Positions 1-10,095 of a stretch of 44,903 bases of DNA are shown here, one piece after another. The DNA comes from Stephanodiscus triporus. Its lineage: Eukaryota > Bacillariophyta > Thalassiosirophyceae > Thalassiosirales > Thalassiosiraceae. Positions within the stretch are counted from its first letter, which is position 1; each line of letters starts with the position of its first letter. The stretch spans positions 1 through 44,903 of the forward strand of contig JALLAZ010000014.1 in NCBI GenBank assembly GCA_036939755.1, read 5' to 3'. The notes beneath the pieces are model-generated. The model was not told the DNA's origin, ran no database searches, and saw nothing but the letters and a program-made list of their open reading frames with translations. A program made the position numbers and the translations under genes.

Positions 1-1
1 T

Positions 2-653
2 GCTGACAACCTATCCTATGCCTCTCATGCTTTTGAGCAAGTGGATGACTTTGTATATGCTGCTAATGTCTCTCAATGTCCAACCACAGAATGGGAAAAT
101 GCTTGGAGAAGGTTTGCAGAGTTGATGGCGGAGTATGAAAAGCGATGCAATAGGCGTTCAGGCTTTCACTGCAATTTTGCAGAGGGGATGGCGGAGGAGA
201 TGAAAACTTCATCAACTCATACTTACCCTCTGATGCTTTACTTGCATAGCTTCCTCGAGAAGGATGAATCTATACTTGACACTTGCTTGTCCTATCTTCC
301 ACCAGATATTTTCAGTGAGTCCACGTCTAGAGCTCCTCGTCCTCCTGCACCAAAGAAGGGTGGGAGCAGATACCAACGGCTGGGTGCAAAAGGTGGTAGC
401 AAAACCTCATTGGAGGCCGGCATGCAAAGACAGGTATTAGCTTCCGCCAGTGCTAAGTGCTAAGAATGCAGTACAAGCCCATGCAACAGCTGCACAGTTG
501 GTAGCAGAAACGATGAACAACAAGCAAAGCCAACTTGATTGCAAGCGTATGCTAATGAAAGAGTTTTCTGATGATCTTGGCGGAGGCAGTACTGGAAGGT
601 CACTGGCAAAAGAAAGAATTGAGAGGTACAAAAAAAGATGGCAAAAGAAGTAG
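2..653 (+). pseudogene. Companion ORF of a PIF/Harbinger-type transposon (5' end outside window, frameshifted)
   Basis: An open frame runs in from the left edge to a stop at 461-463. A second frame continues from about 447 to the TAG at 651-653. The two frames join well if one copy of a 7-bp tandem duplication (tgctaag, about 452-465) is ignored, so I read this as one gene broken by that duplication. The product is hydrophilic, with a WENAWRRFAELMAEYEKRC segment and a basic C-terminus ending RYKKRWQKK. It lies tail-to-tail with the transposase on the other strand, about 185 bp apart, the arrangement expected of a two-gene Harbinger element with a DNA-binding partner protein. No Myb/SANT domain is visible in the part that lies inside the window, so the role is inferred from context only. 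Confidence 0.5.
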
Positions 654-837
654 CAGCCAATGACGTGGATGATGATGATGGTAGTATGGAGCCAGATTCT
701 CAGGAGTCTCTTATTGTGAGTATTTTGGAATGCGACAATAATATTGGCAACCTTGATTCTATCCACGTCCAGCAGAAGGAATTGCTGGGATCCAGTTTTC
801 TCGATGCATGCAGTATCGGAAAGCACTGAGAATGATT

Positions 838-2190
838 TCAATTATATGCATTACAATCTATATTGTATACCGGATGCCTAATTGAAAACGATTCGATATC
901 CGCAACCATGCTATTGTGGCGGCTGCTGTCAATGTCTGGTGTCGAAAATAGTATCTGCTCATCAGCATTGAACTGTGTTGCTAGAAAACCAAAATCACTA
1001 TTACCATTTGGACCATCTCCATGCAATGGTTTGATTCCATAACATTGAGGATGAACATTGTCATCGTGAAATACCCCCCCTGTTCCACACTCACTTCCTG
1101 CCTCCTTGGACTTGCAAATAACATAGTTATGCAATTTAGTGCACACGCACATAATTTTTCCATTTTTGGCAGATGCAAAATTCAAAGTCGTCCGCAGCTT
1201 CCTCCACTTAGTTGTAAGTCTTCCAAAGGCCATTTCAATTCTAATCCTCAACTGCAAAGGGTAAAAGTTGTAAGCTCTGTGATATTCACTCCACAATTCA
1301 GTAGCATTATGGGGAACCATCATTTTTTTTGTCAAAGGGTACTATGAATTGTTGGCTAAAATAAAACACCAGTTGGGGAGAGTTTCAAACCAAACAATCC
1401 GCCCCGTGCATCGAGAGAATGCATGTACATCATTGATTTTCCCAGGACCTGCAATAGCAACGTACAAAAAAAGAAGATCCGGGTCACACTTGGCCTGTAT
1501 ATTCAGGCCATACGCCTGATAGTGACCGCTGAAATAGTCAGCCTGATTCGATACTCCCCTCGGCATTTCTGTCCGGGGGAACCATCCATCAATAGCACCA
1601 ATGTGCCCCCAGAACAATTGCTGGGGGCAGGTTGAAACATCCAACCACCTCTGGGCAAGATCTCGCAGCTCATCTTCCCCCCGGGGTAATTTTATCATCA
1701 TGGCATGACACGTCGTATTGTAGTCGATGGCGTTGAGAAATAAATCAAAGACACGCTTTGTTGAAGCAACAGAGAGGCCATAGTTGTCGGCACATGAATA
1801 AATAGTATCTGATGGTCCTAAAATCCGCAAGCCTATCGCCACAATCACCTCAGGATAGATGGGCTCGTTTCCAGAGGTAGATCTCATTGATTGAGCATAA
1901 GACACTGTGAGAGGAATGCACAACTCTTCAACTAAGTCATCAAACATCTGCCGAGACATCCGAAATCTCCGCTCGAACTCATTCGTATGCTCCAACATTT
2001 CCACATGATACTCCCAATCCACACGCACATGTTGGAACTTTATTTTCCTTTGGCGGCGATTCTCCTTGAAAATCAGTCCATAAACTGTCAGAATATCATC
2101 AATATCCTCATCGATCTCGCTCATGAATGGGACATACGGATCCCACGAGCCCCATTCATTATCCCACTGCGTGTAATCGTCCATCATCAT
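838..2190 (-). pseudogene. PIF/Harbinger-type DDE transposase with one in-frame TAG
   Basis: A single 451-codon frame, interrupted only by a TAG at 1342-1344, has the layout of DDE_Tnp_4 (Harbinger/PIF) transposases. The candidate acidic residues are D201 in GAIDGWFP, D254 in GPGKINDVHAFSR, and E319 in RIRIEMAFGRLTTKWRKL. Around the stop the sequence reads ILANNS-stop-YPLT, where the family usually has a GD/AD-x-aYPL block, so an Asp also seems to have become Asn there. In this family the enzyme cuts and pastes the element and makes 3-bp target duplications. One nonsense codon in an otherwise intact frame suggests recent inactivation. Stop readthrough or a sequencing error are the alternatives. 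Confidence 0.8.
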
Positions 2191-2823
2191 CCAAAGCAGC
2201 GCGGAATAGAGTTGCGGGGAAAAGTCATCAGAGAGTTCAGTACTGTACCTATGTACGCCACTATTTTTAGAGTATTATTTCGCGAGCAGAGCAGAAAAAA
2301 ACAGGAGTGGGATAATCCGAAAAAAATCGCACCGGAGCGCTCCGTGCTCCCCATTTTGCGAGCAGAGCAGATTTCTGGCTTCCGGAGCGCTGGATAATCC
2401 CGGAGCTAAGGCTAGAGCTAAAGGGGTAGAATTTCGCTGTGCCGCTAACAAAAATACTCTGTATCCGCCGCCGCCACCGACTTGTCGCCCTCCCCCGCCG
2501 CCACATATCACCCGGAGGCGCGACCCCCCCAACGATCTGCCCCCTCGGCGCCGCTTCCCTGCCCTCACCGCCGCTGTATTTATTCAGCGACGCACACCGT
2601 TGTGGTTTGAGGAAAAAACTCCGCCATTGTCCAACGCCGCCGCCTTTGACATCGCCCTCCCACCCACCGCGAGCGGCTGTACGAAGGGGGGAAGGGGGCG
2701 GCGGTCTTGGCGAGTATTGTATACTCACAGTATAGATAGAGCACCGAATGATGCCATTCCTGAAATATATGAATAAAACAAAAGTTTCGTGCAACCTTTC
2801 CTCTTTTTCACAAAAAGAAAATC
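2191..2823. other. Non-coding stretch: transposon right end and upstream region of the next gene
   Basis: Beyond the subterminal repeats the DNA becomes C/G-rich, with ccgccg runs at about 2460-2720. It then turns AT-rich just before the ATG at 2824. The frames here are compositional shadows; I see no gene. The boundary of the mobile element must lie somewhere in this stretch. Confidence 0.5.
2279..2405. repeat. Subterminal direct repeats at the right end of the Harbinger-type element
   Basis: Three short motifs occur twice each within about 125 bp upstream of the transposase start. They are GCGAGCAGAGCAG (about 2282 and 2359), GGATAATCC (about 2310 and 2391) and CGGAGCGCT (about 2334 and 2382). 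Repeated subterminal motifs are where transposases or their Myb-like partners bind in PIF/Harbinger elements, so a binding role is inferred. The terminal inverted repeat and target duplication cannot be defined because the left end of the element is outside the window. Confidence 0.45.
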
Positions 2824-3450
2824 ATGAGCGACGAGAAAATAGAAATTAAAGAAATTCAAAAGAAGCTGGAACAACTCTCTCAAAAGCATCTGGAACTTGT
2901 CAAGTCTCATCAGCAAAGAGTCAAGTCACATGAAGAGCAGAAGACTCTGTACGAGCATCTCGTTGGCCAACCTCCTCTTCCACCAGACCCAGAACTTCAA
3001 GCCGTCAAAGAGGAAATCGCTCGTTTGGACAGAAGAGAGCAAGAGTATTTGAAAATCCTTCAAGCAGCAGCCTCTATTCCTCCTCCGGTACCAGAAAAGG
3101 ACTGGTCCAAGTCTCCTTTCTATTCTCATACTCTCAAGTCATGGAATTTCGATTACCCTGTCGACCAAATGGGTTTCTATGTGACTACTTTGACTGGCAC
3201 TGGAATTGTGTCAAAAGCTCTATGGCGGTCTTGGAACATCAAGAAGGCAGCGGAGATGTTGGACAACGGTGTGGAATCCGAAATGCTTTCCTTTCATCGC
3301 CATTTCTCTGGTCTGAATAATGAACAACTGAAAGATGCAAGAATGATGCGACACGCTGTGAAACTCAAAGCCTTTGCATTTACTGGACTTCTTGTGACTG
3401 GGTTCGTTGCCTTTGTTCAGCTCAAAAACAGAAATCGATTCAATAAGTAA
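2824..3450 (+). CDS. Hypothetical coiled-coil protein with a C-terminal membrane segment
   Basis: A single-exon gene of 208 aa. Residues about 5-50 and 58-82 are rich in Glu/Lys/Gln/Leu with heptad-like spacing (for example EIQKKLEQLSQKHLELVKSH), consistent with a coiled coil. They are broken by a proline-rich patch (GQPPLPPDPE). A second proline patch (IPPPVPEKDW) leads into an aromatic-rich middle domain. Residues about 181-200 (AFAFTGLLVTGFVAFVQL) form one hydrophobic helix followed by a short basic tail KNRNRFNK, the shape of a tail-anchored protein. I do not recognise the family. Codon use is less GC-rich than in most neighbours. It stands alone on the plus strand between the transposon and the broken hydrolase. 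Confidence 0.65.
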   Translation: MSDEKIEIKEIQKKLEQLSQKHLELVKSHQQRVKSHEEQKTLYEHLVGQPPLPPDPELQAVKEEIARLDRREQEYLKILQAAASIPPPVPEKDWSKSPFYSHTLKSWNFDYPVDQMGFYVTTLTGTGIVSKALWRSWNIKKAAEMLDNGVESEMLSFHRHFSGLNNEQLKDARMMRHAVKLKAFAFTGLLVTGFVAFVQLKNRNRFNK

Positions 3451-3857
3451 AGTGATATGTGTATACATCTTGAAAACTTGTATAAGTAATAATGAGAGCA
3501 CTACCTTGTTTGTGAATCTTCCAAATTTAAACATACGGAATCAATTTATTTTAATTCGGCATTTCACACCTCTATTACAGAATATAGTTTAAGAATAGAT
3601 GAGGCAGTAAACGAAGTTCTGAACAGGCAGATTCAAATTACAATAACATCCGAATTTACAGCAATCGTTGCATTTGCATTGATTCCCCGCATTATCAAAA
3701 CTTTTCGTGTTGTAATAGGAAAGTTGGGTACAATCTTGCCCTTCTTGACTCTTTGCTTCACATGCTACTGTTGTATTGCAATAGATGCGAAAAACAGGCA
3801 TTTTTGATGAAAGTGGTGCAAAAGATATCAATGGGTCTTGAGAATCAGAAGTCATCT

Positions 3858-5016
3858 CTAAATGTCAAAGTCCTTGATATCAGACCAGTGCTCAGGCGGA
3901 TAGTAACCTTCATTCTGAGGCGATATGGGTATGAATAGTCCCATTAGACCCCACGGAATAGCCATTGATAAAATAAGTTGGACTAGCCCAATACGAGAGG
4001 AAATTTGTACAGAACAATACTCCGAAAGAGCTTGTTGACTAAGGCCATTTTGATAACCGTAATAGCTGAATTCAACTCCAGGTGGATATGTTTCAACAAA
4101 TGTGGCTGATTTGATACTTGATGCGTGGTTATTGGCCAAATACATCATTGCAGAACCGCCACCTCCCCATCCTACAATGTGCCAGGGCATAGACTCGTTT
4201 GATGAGAGCATGAGTCGATACAGATATTCATAGTTGGTAAATTGTCCATCAAAGGGGTCTTGACTCCATCCAAATCCCAAAGGGTCATGAATACATACTC
4301 TTCGGCTCGTTCCATTTGTCGTACTGAGAAAATACTGCAAATTGTACAAATCCACAATGCCATGAGCCAAAGATGAAAATATAAAAATGGTGGGCTTGGA
4401 AATATTTGAGTTGCCGATACAATAAATTTGAAGGGTTCCATTACGATTTGCGCCATCGAATAAGACAGATATTGGTCGACCAGTTGGTTGATAAGAACTT
4501 GCTATCGCCGACAATATACTTCCAGAAGCCAGAAGAGAGACAATCAACATGAATAGCCCTTTAAGCAAATCTAGATCAGCGGTTATCACTTTGTCTGTAA
4601 CTGTTCGGGTTTGATGTTCATCTGATACAGACCCATTTTTACGTTGAGGAGATAAAATGCAGATACTGCTACTGAGATGTAGATCACAAAGACCCAAGCA
4701 AATGACGGTCATTCCTGACTGTATCCAAGACAGACCAAAGAGATGAAGGAAGAACAGCCAAGTAATACAATGACAGCTAGCTTGAACCAAAATGACTTTT
4801 AGAAAAGTGTGCCTTTGTGAGAAATTGTACAAGGTTGAGTCCAGATATAGCGAATACAGCGGCAAACCAAGAGGTCTTGTATGTGTTGGTCATGTTTGAG
4901 CTTTGGGTGCTAAAAGAAATGGAGTGGGCGATAACTCCAGCAAAACCAGACAGTATAACTGCGAAAGAGAGGAAGTACATAGCTTTCTTCATTTTGTCAA
5001 GTGACAACGAACGCAA
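3858..5016 (-). pseudogene. Membrane-anchored alpha/beta-hydrolase homologue, broken
   Basis: Two overlapping frames fit one gene. The first (5016 down to 4777) starts MRSLSLDKMKKAMYFLSF and holds two hydrophobic helices. The second (from about 4830 to the stop at 3858-3860) adds further helices and then an alpha/beta-hydrolase core (strand TIFIFSS, CIHDPLGFGWS, then HIVGWGGGGSAMMYLA). Joining the frames needs a frameshift or a 91-nt intron with a weak GTTTGC donor. The nucleophile elbow, normally G-x-S-x-G, reads G-W-G-G-G, so the catalytic Ser is missing. The frame stops about 100 residues after the elbow, before the usual acid and His. The gene is therefore either a decaying pseudogene or a non-catalytic paralogue. 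It is divergent from the TPR-like gene, about 260 bp away. Confidence 0.6.
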
Positions 5017-5274
5017 TGGCAGCGGCAGGGGGGGGGTTATGGGAATCGCAACTGATTCTTTTCAACTTCCCCCCAGCATAGGAACTCTGTCATCCTCGCG
5101 ATTGTTCGGTGGAGATTCATTTTGCGGCAGGAGAGGAGGAGGAGGTCGTGTTCGGTGGGGTTTTGGGGTCTGGCCCCGAAAAAACTTATTCGTTTCTTCT
5201 CACAGCCAGACAGACGTCAATCATCACCTCCGCTCTTCTCTCACCGAGAGCCGACCAAGCTGCCGCCCCACGCC

Positions 5275-7311
5275 ATGGCGAAGACCAAATCCAACCGCCG
5301 CGGCGGCGGTAATCGGGGGAGCGTATGGACCAACGCCGATCATGACGCCCGGACCGCCAAGCGCCTGGCGTCGATGAACAAGAAGCGCCTCCGCGACGAC
5401 AACGACGACGGGACGAGGCGAAAGGAGAAGCGTCAGCGTCGGCGCGAGGACGGACCCCCGCGTCGAACACGCCCCGGGAGGAGGTCCGGCGGGGACGCTG
5501 CCGCCCGTCGCCTATCGACTCGAGTTCCCGACGGCGCCTACAAGCGCACTCACCTTGCCCACGACGACGTCGGGAGGGCGAGGCTGCGCCTCGTCGCGGC
5601 GCGGCTGCAAAGGAAGGCGGACGCCCTCCGAACGAGGTTGGAGGACTGGGATCCCCTCGAGGATGCCGAGCGCCGCCGCGAGGGAGGGGACGACTACGAC
5701 CACGACGACTACGACCACGACGACGACGACGGCCCGACATCATCGTCCTCGTCGACGTCCGCAGTCGTGCGCAGGATGGAGCTCGACGCCGCCAATCGCA
5801 GGGCGGACGTCGAGGCGCGGGAGAGGGCGGCATCCGAGCTCGCCGCGCTACAGGCTAGGCACGGCGTCAACTCCTCCACGCATCGACGCAAGTCCAATTT
5901 GAGGAGGAGGCCCCGTCCCGGACCCGAGGGCTGGAAGTTGAGGGGCGCGGCGCGACCTGCGCACGAGGTTTACGACTTCGACGTGAGGCACGTGGACGTC
6001 CACCGGATGGCGCTGGACGAGGCGAACGCCAGGGCCCGCAGGGTCGTGAACGTCATCGAGGCGTGTCGGGGACGGTTCGCGTCGGACGACGGCGACGGGG
6101 ATGTCGACGACGGGGGGGGGAAGGCGGTGAGGGGGACGGCGCTCGCTCCTCCTCAGCCGCAATGCCGACGGTACCTCTCCCTCCTCACCCAGCTGGGTTC
6201 CATCCAACTTCATCGGGGTAATCACTCGTCGGCGCGCAAGGCCTTCCTCGAGGCCATCGAACTCGAGGGATACGACAATCCGAATTCCATCACCAACGCG
6301 CGATATCGCCTCATGAACATGTACCTGTCGTGCAACCGTCCGAATTCGGCGCGGGGGCTTTGGGAGAAGCTGCGATATGACGACTCGGCGTGGATACGGT
6401 ACTCGGCGGCGCTCATCGAGTACGTGTCTTGGAACTTGCTGGGTGAAAGGGGAAGCACGGCCGAGATCGCCGAGGCGGCGCTGGCGCGCGCGATACGCGG
6501 GAACGTGTACGTCGCTTACCTGTTGGGATGGAGTCAGACGTTCGAGAAGGCGATGGAATACACCGACGAGGTCGTGGAGAGTGGGATCATGGTCGGCAAG
6601 GAAAGCGGGTCGTTGTTGGAGGCCATCGAGTACGGATGTCGTTGTTACTCCTCCTCGTCCGCTGCAGGCAATGGCAAAGAGATGCCCGGAAATGACGACG
6701 ACGACGACGACAAGGATGTGGGGATGGCCATGTGGCTGGGAACGGAGGGTAGTCTCGATTGGGTTCGGAGCGTGGTACTACGGGTATTGAATGGTGACAA
6801 TGACGATGGAGAAGAGGGGTGGGGGCGTCGTTCGGATCGTTCGGGTACGGCAAAGTTGACGAAGGCGGACTTGCTCTGTTGGGAGGGGCGATTAAATGAG
6901 GAGGAGGAGGAGTTTGAGCGGCAAGATCGAAAGAAGAAGGGAGATGGGAGTTTGACAAAGAAGGACGAGGCTCAAGCAGAAAACGAGAGCGATGATGATG
7001 ACGGTGACGATTGTGATGATGCTAGCGGCCAGGGCGATGATGACGATGACTTTGTTGATCCGGACGTGCCCATGTACGCGGGAATGTTCCGCACGGCCAT
7101 GGATTGGTTGCAAGATGCGGGCGAATTTTTGAAGGAGCCTTCCTTCGACTACGTCCGGCGTACGAGGGATGAAACTTCCGGGGAAGAAGACGACGCCACC
7201 TCGGTCGGAGGTGACAATGAGGAGGAAGAGAAGGGCGATTCCGGTACGAGCGTACACGATGACGATCACTCGTCAGAAGACAACGATAGTAGTAGTAATA
7301 GCAGTGCTTAG
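5275..7311 (+). CDS. TPR-like protein with acidic low-complexity tails
   Basis: A single-exon frame of 678 aa, started at the ATG at 5275 (gccATGGcg context); the frame is open further upstream but without an ATG. The N-terminus is very basic (KKRLRDD..RRKEKRQRRR), a likely nuclear signal, followed by a DDYDH repeat. Residues about 297-400 look like helical TPR pairs (YLSLLTQLGSIQLHRGNHSS, then SARGLWEKLRYDDSAWIRY). Next come a YLLG block (about 414), an EAIEYGCRCY block and GTEGSLDWV (about 488). That order resembles a TPR family that includes ST7 and the YLLG/EA/GALDWL TPR proteins; this match is from memory and tentative. The last 140 residues are Asp/Glu/Ser-rich. Such proteins act as interaction scaffolds; the partner is unknown. 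Confidence 0.7.
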   Translation: MAKTKSNRRGGGNRGSVWTNADHDARTAKRLASMNKKRLRDDNDDGTRRKEKRQRRREDGPPRRTRPGRRSGGDAAARRLSTRVPDGAYKRTHLAHDDVGRARLRLVAARLQRKADALRTRLEDWDPLEDAERRREGGDDYDHDDYDHDDDDGPTSSSSSTSAVVRRMELDAANRRADVEARERAASELAALQARHGVNSSTHRRKSNLRRRPRPGPEGWKLRGAARPAHEVYDFDVRHVDVHRMALDEANARARRVVNVIEACRGRFASDDGDGDVDDGGGKAVRGTALAPPQPQCRRYLSLLTQLGSIQLHRGNHSSARKAFLEAIELEGYDNPNSITNARYRLMNMYLSCNRPNSARGLWEKLRYDDSAWIRYSAALIEYVSWNLLGERGSTAEIAEAALARAIRGNVYVAYLLGWSQTFEKAMEYTDEVVESGIMVGKESGSLLEAIEYGCRCYSSSSAAGNGKEMPGNDDDDDDKDVGMAMWLGTEGSLDWVRSVVLRVLNGDNDDGEEGWGRRSDRSGTAKLTKADLLCWEGRLNEEEEEFERQDRKKKGDGSLTKKDEAQAENESDDDDGDDCDDASGQGDDDDDFVDPDVPMYAGMFRTAMDWLQDAGEFLKEPSFDYVRRTRDETSGEEDDATSVGGDNEEEEKGDSGTSVHDDDHSSEDNDSSSNSSA

Positions 7312-7724
7312 ACTGTAACAGGGTTGGATTGGTGATTGTAAAAAAGATTTTTCAGAGTTTTGCTTGAGTGCATATTTTGATACTAAAATGTACATTCTGT
7401 TCAGTTGATCAACAGACTATCTATGCCCCAAGTAGGACTTCTTATTTTTTTGGTCTGGCCTACAATAAATGATAGTCTCACTGGGATGAAGCAACATTTT
7501 TGATACCCAGAGACCCCGTCCATGATGACCTTAGGTCAAACCGCCAGTACCCACTTTGCCCCCCCCCCTTGTTTAAAGGAGACATCGGGCATCTCCGTGT
7601 ACTTCGTAATTGAACAGATGTTGATTATTCATGACGTTCAATGTGAAAATGAGAAGTTTTATTTGTTATCAAGGTCTCACCCGCGGTCCATGATAACGTT
7701 TATTTTCCGCCTATAATCACTACC
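7312..7724. other. Intergenic region between convergent genes
   Basis: This is AT-rich 3' flank shared by the TPR-like gene and the 401-aa membrane protein gene. It carries a short C run at about 7561. I see no gene, RNA structure or repeat of note. Confidence 0.5.
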
Positions 7725-8930
7725 CTAATACTCATCATCGTATATGCCTTCATCGTACTCATCGATTTCTTCTCTATCCGTTCTTTCCATGTCCTCCCCT
7801 CCCACGACATCGTCCTCTTCTTCAATTGCCTCCCCCCCCCCCTCTCCCTCGGACCCCGTTCCCACCGTCACCGGGACGCATTCCTCCAATATTTCGCACT
7901 CCAAATCGACGATGTAATCCCTTACCGCATTCTCCACCTTCGCGAAGCACGACGCCACGCCCCTCCACGCCATTTGCCCCAAAAGCAATTTCAGTGGAAA
8001 GCCGGCTCGGAGGATCCGTCCCCACGTCGTCCACTGCGACCAGAACGGCGCGCTAACGAGTATCCGCCCGACGACGTACTCGATGATCGGTAGGAGCACG
8101 ATAAACGCGATCAACGCCGTCAGGACGAGGAGGGAACGCAGTACCATCCCGTTGGCGCCGTCCAACAACATCGAACTGACTAAGAAGCCCTTCACGCCCA
8201 CGTGTTGCAGCATGCAGTACTCCGAATCCTCCGAGAACCATCCCCTCAGTATCGAGTAACGCGAATGCCACATCGGCTCGACCTTCGTCGCGTCCGATCT
8301 GCGCAGCCTGTTCAATGCCGACAGGGATATCCACTGATCGGTCCCCCTAGGGGCGACGACCTTCGTGTACGGCTCGGCGTCGAAGGAGTATAGGCAGCTC
8401 CTCGGTTCGTCCTCGGTGCTGAGTGCGCAATCCCAATCGACGCTCTCGGGAGGCCTGTCCGCGTCCGACGTCGACACGCTCGCGAGGGTCGGAAGGTTCG
8501 GCACGCCCCGGGAGGCGAGGATTTCGGTCAGGTACGTCGAACGGAGCTGGTACAGCAGCTGCTGCTCGGCGCGGTACCTGGTCAGCTTCTCGTGCTCCTC
8601 TCGCTCCTTCCGCCGCCGTGCATCCTCCTCCTCGTCTTCTCCTTCCCCCTCCCTCGTCGCGGTCGATGCGTCGTCGTCGTAGACGGCGGCGTCTCTTCCC
8701 GTCGGCGATGTCGATCCGCAGCGGACGGATAATGCGGCCGACAGGGGTGGGGAGGAGACGACGACGTTGGGGGACTTGATGCGATTGCCTGGCCGCGATA
8801 TTATAGACGAGTGGACTGGAGATTTCCTCGTCCAACCGCCGCGACTGTCGGCCCCATCGCCCCCCCTCGCGGTAACGACGACGATGGCCAGGGCTAGCAA
8901 CTGGCGGCTGCGATCGCACGTCGATTTCAT
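7725..8930 (-). CDS. Secretory-pathway membrane protein of unknown function
   Basis: The frame gives 401 aa from the ATG at 8930; codons further upstream lie in the shared promoter and look non-coding. The N-terminus (MKSTCDRSRQLLALAIVVV) is a signal peptide or anchor. An Asp/Glu-rich stretch and a charged helix (RRRKEREEHEKLTRYRAEQQ) follow. The conserved-looking core contains DQWISLSALNRL and YSILRGWFSEDSEYCML. Residues about 265-292 (VLRSLLVLTALIAFIVLLPI and following) form one or two membrane helices, and WGRILRAGFPLKLLLGQMAW may be amphipathic. The tail is acidic (EEIDEYDEGIYDDEY). I do not recognise the family. It shares a 160-bp divergent promoter with the plastid fibrillin gene, so coordinate expression and a plastid or endomembrane location are plausible but unproven. 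Confidence 0.65.
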   Translation of the reverse strand: MKSTCDRSRQLLALAIVVVTARGGDGADSRGGWTRKSPVHSSIISRPGNRIKSPNVVVSSPPLSAALSVRCGSTSPTGRDAAVYDDDASTATREGEGEDEEEDARRRKEREEHEKLTRYRAEQQLLYQLRSTYLTEILASRGVPNLPTLASVSTSDADRPPESVDWDCALSTEDEPRSCLYSFDAEPYTKVVAPRGTDQWISLSALNRLRRSDATKVEPMWHSRYSILRGWFSEDSEYCMLQHVGVKGFLVSSMLLDGANGMVLRSLLVLTALIAFIVLLPIIEYVVGRILVSAPFWSQWTTWGRILRAGFPLKLLLGQMAWRGVASCFAKVENAVRDYIVDLECEILEECVPVTVGTGSEGEGGGEAIEEEDDVVGGEDMERTDREEIDEYDEGIYDDEY

Positions 8931-9090
8931 CGTCCGGTTTTTTAGGGAGTATCTTCTAGGTAGTCTTTGCCTGCCCTGGTGGTCTTCCACGTGTGAAAAA
9001 ATAGGCGGTCGGTGCATGCTCATTTGGCGGGAACCGTCGTGGTCACAAATAATAATTGCACCACCACCGCCACAACAACATAAAATCATC

Positions 9091-10095
9091 ATGCTCCGAT
9101 CCCCGCTCCTGCCCTTGACCGCGACGGCGGCCCTGTTGTTGTGCCCCGCGACCGCGTCGACGGGCGGCCGCATGACTACTACTACTACGACGACGACCCT
9201 CGCCTTCCAAAATCTCCTCCCCCGGATGAACCTGCCGTCGTTGTCGTCGATCTCGTCGCTCTTCTCCCCCCCCCCGGTTAGGTACGGCGACGTCGAATTG
9301 GAAGACCGCCTCCTCGCCGCCATCGAATGCACGGGCGGAGGAGGAGGAGGAGGAGAAGGAGAGGGAGAGGAGAAGAAGAGGAGGAGGCGCCGCCGCCTCG
9401 ACATCTCCGACGAGGTCTCCGACCTCGTGAATCAACTCGAGTCGAGCGCGCGCTCCGTGCCTCGTCCGGCGATCGCGCCGGAGCTGTACGGCCGTTGGAG
9501 GTTGCTCCGGACGTCGAACGCGGACACCGCGAGTCCGATACAGAGGAAGGCGGTGGACGCGACGAGGTTCGACATATATCAGGATATCGTCGTCCTCGAC
9601 GACGACGACGACGACGTCGACGAGGGTGGGGACGACGAGGGGAAAGAGGAGGACAAGAAAACGAAGAAGAAGAAGAAGAAGTTGCTCGTACGTCAGATCG
9701 TCGAATTCGGCAAGGGGGGCGGTGGGACCGACGACGATAACATCAATCGACTTTGCGTCGACGCCCTGGCGTCCACGTCCGCCTACCCCCTCGAGGAGCT
9801 AACGGAACGGGAGGGTACGGGGAGGATACTCGGGTTCAACGTACTGGGGGTGTCGAAGGTGGGGAAGGAGGCGGACGAGGATCCGAATCGGCCGGATTCG
9901 CGCGTGCGTTTCGTGTTCGACGAGGGACGGTTCGAATTCGGGAATAAGATAACCCTGCCGTATCCAGTGCCGTTTCGCAATCCTCTATTCCGGGATGCCG
10001 TCAAGGGTTGGATCGACGTCACGTACCTGAGCGATAGGGTGAGGATATCGAGGGGGAACAAGGGCACGACGTTCGTGCTGAGGAAGGTGGAGTGA
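9091..10095 (+). CDS. Plastid lipid-associated protein (PAP/fibrillin domain)
   Basis: A 334-aa single-exon protein. Residues 1-23 (MLRSPLLPLTATAALLLCPA) are a signal peptide, followed by a Thr run and TLAFQNLLPRM, whose Phe after Ala fits the diatom ASAFAP-type plastid transit signal. The mature part has PELYGRWRLLRTSNADTASP and near the C-terminus GWIDVTYLSDRVRISRGNKG followed by TTFVLRKVE, which is the signature ending of PAP_fibrillin domains. These proteins bind hydrophobic compounds at thylakoids and plastoglobules. A poly-Asp/Glu/Lys insert (about residues 168-192) interrupts the domain. The start at 9091 is chosen because it begins the signal peptide; the frame extends upstream into the divergent promoter. 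Confidence 0.85.
   Translation: MLRSPLLPLTATAALLLCPATASTGGRMTTTTTTTTLAFQNLLPRMNLPSLSSISSLFSPPPVRYGDVELEDRLLAAIECTGGGGGGGEGEGEEKKRRRRRRLDISDEVSDLVNQLESSARSVPRPAIAPELYGRWRLLRTSNADTASPIQRKAVDATRFDIYQDIVVLDDDDDDVDEGGDDEGKEEDKKTKKKKKKLLVRQIVEFGKGGGGTDDDNINRLCVDALASTSAYPLEELTEREGTGRILGFNVLGVSKVGKEADEDPNRPDSRVRFVFDEGRFEFGNKITLPYPVPFRNPLFRDAVKGWIDVTYLSDRVRISRGNKGTTFVLRKVE

Noticed and set aside
2267..2794. 175-codon minus-strand frame between the transposon and the coiled-coil gene
   Set aside because: It spans the subterminal repeats and C/G-rich DNA and encodes Gly/Arg low complexity, so it is probably not a gene.
5186..5833. 215-codon minus-strand frame inside the TPR-like gene
   Set aside because: Arg-rich shadow of a GC-rich coding region; no start context or conserved block.
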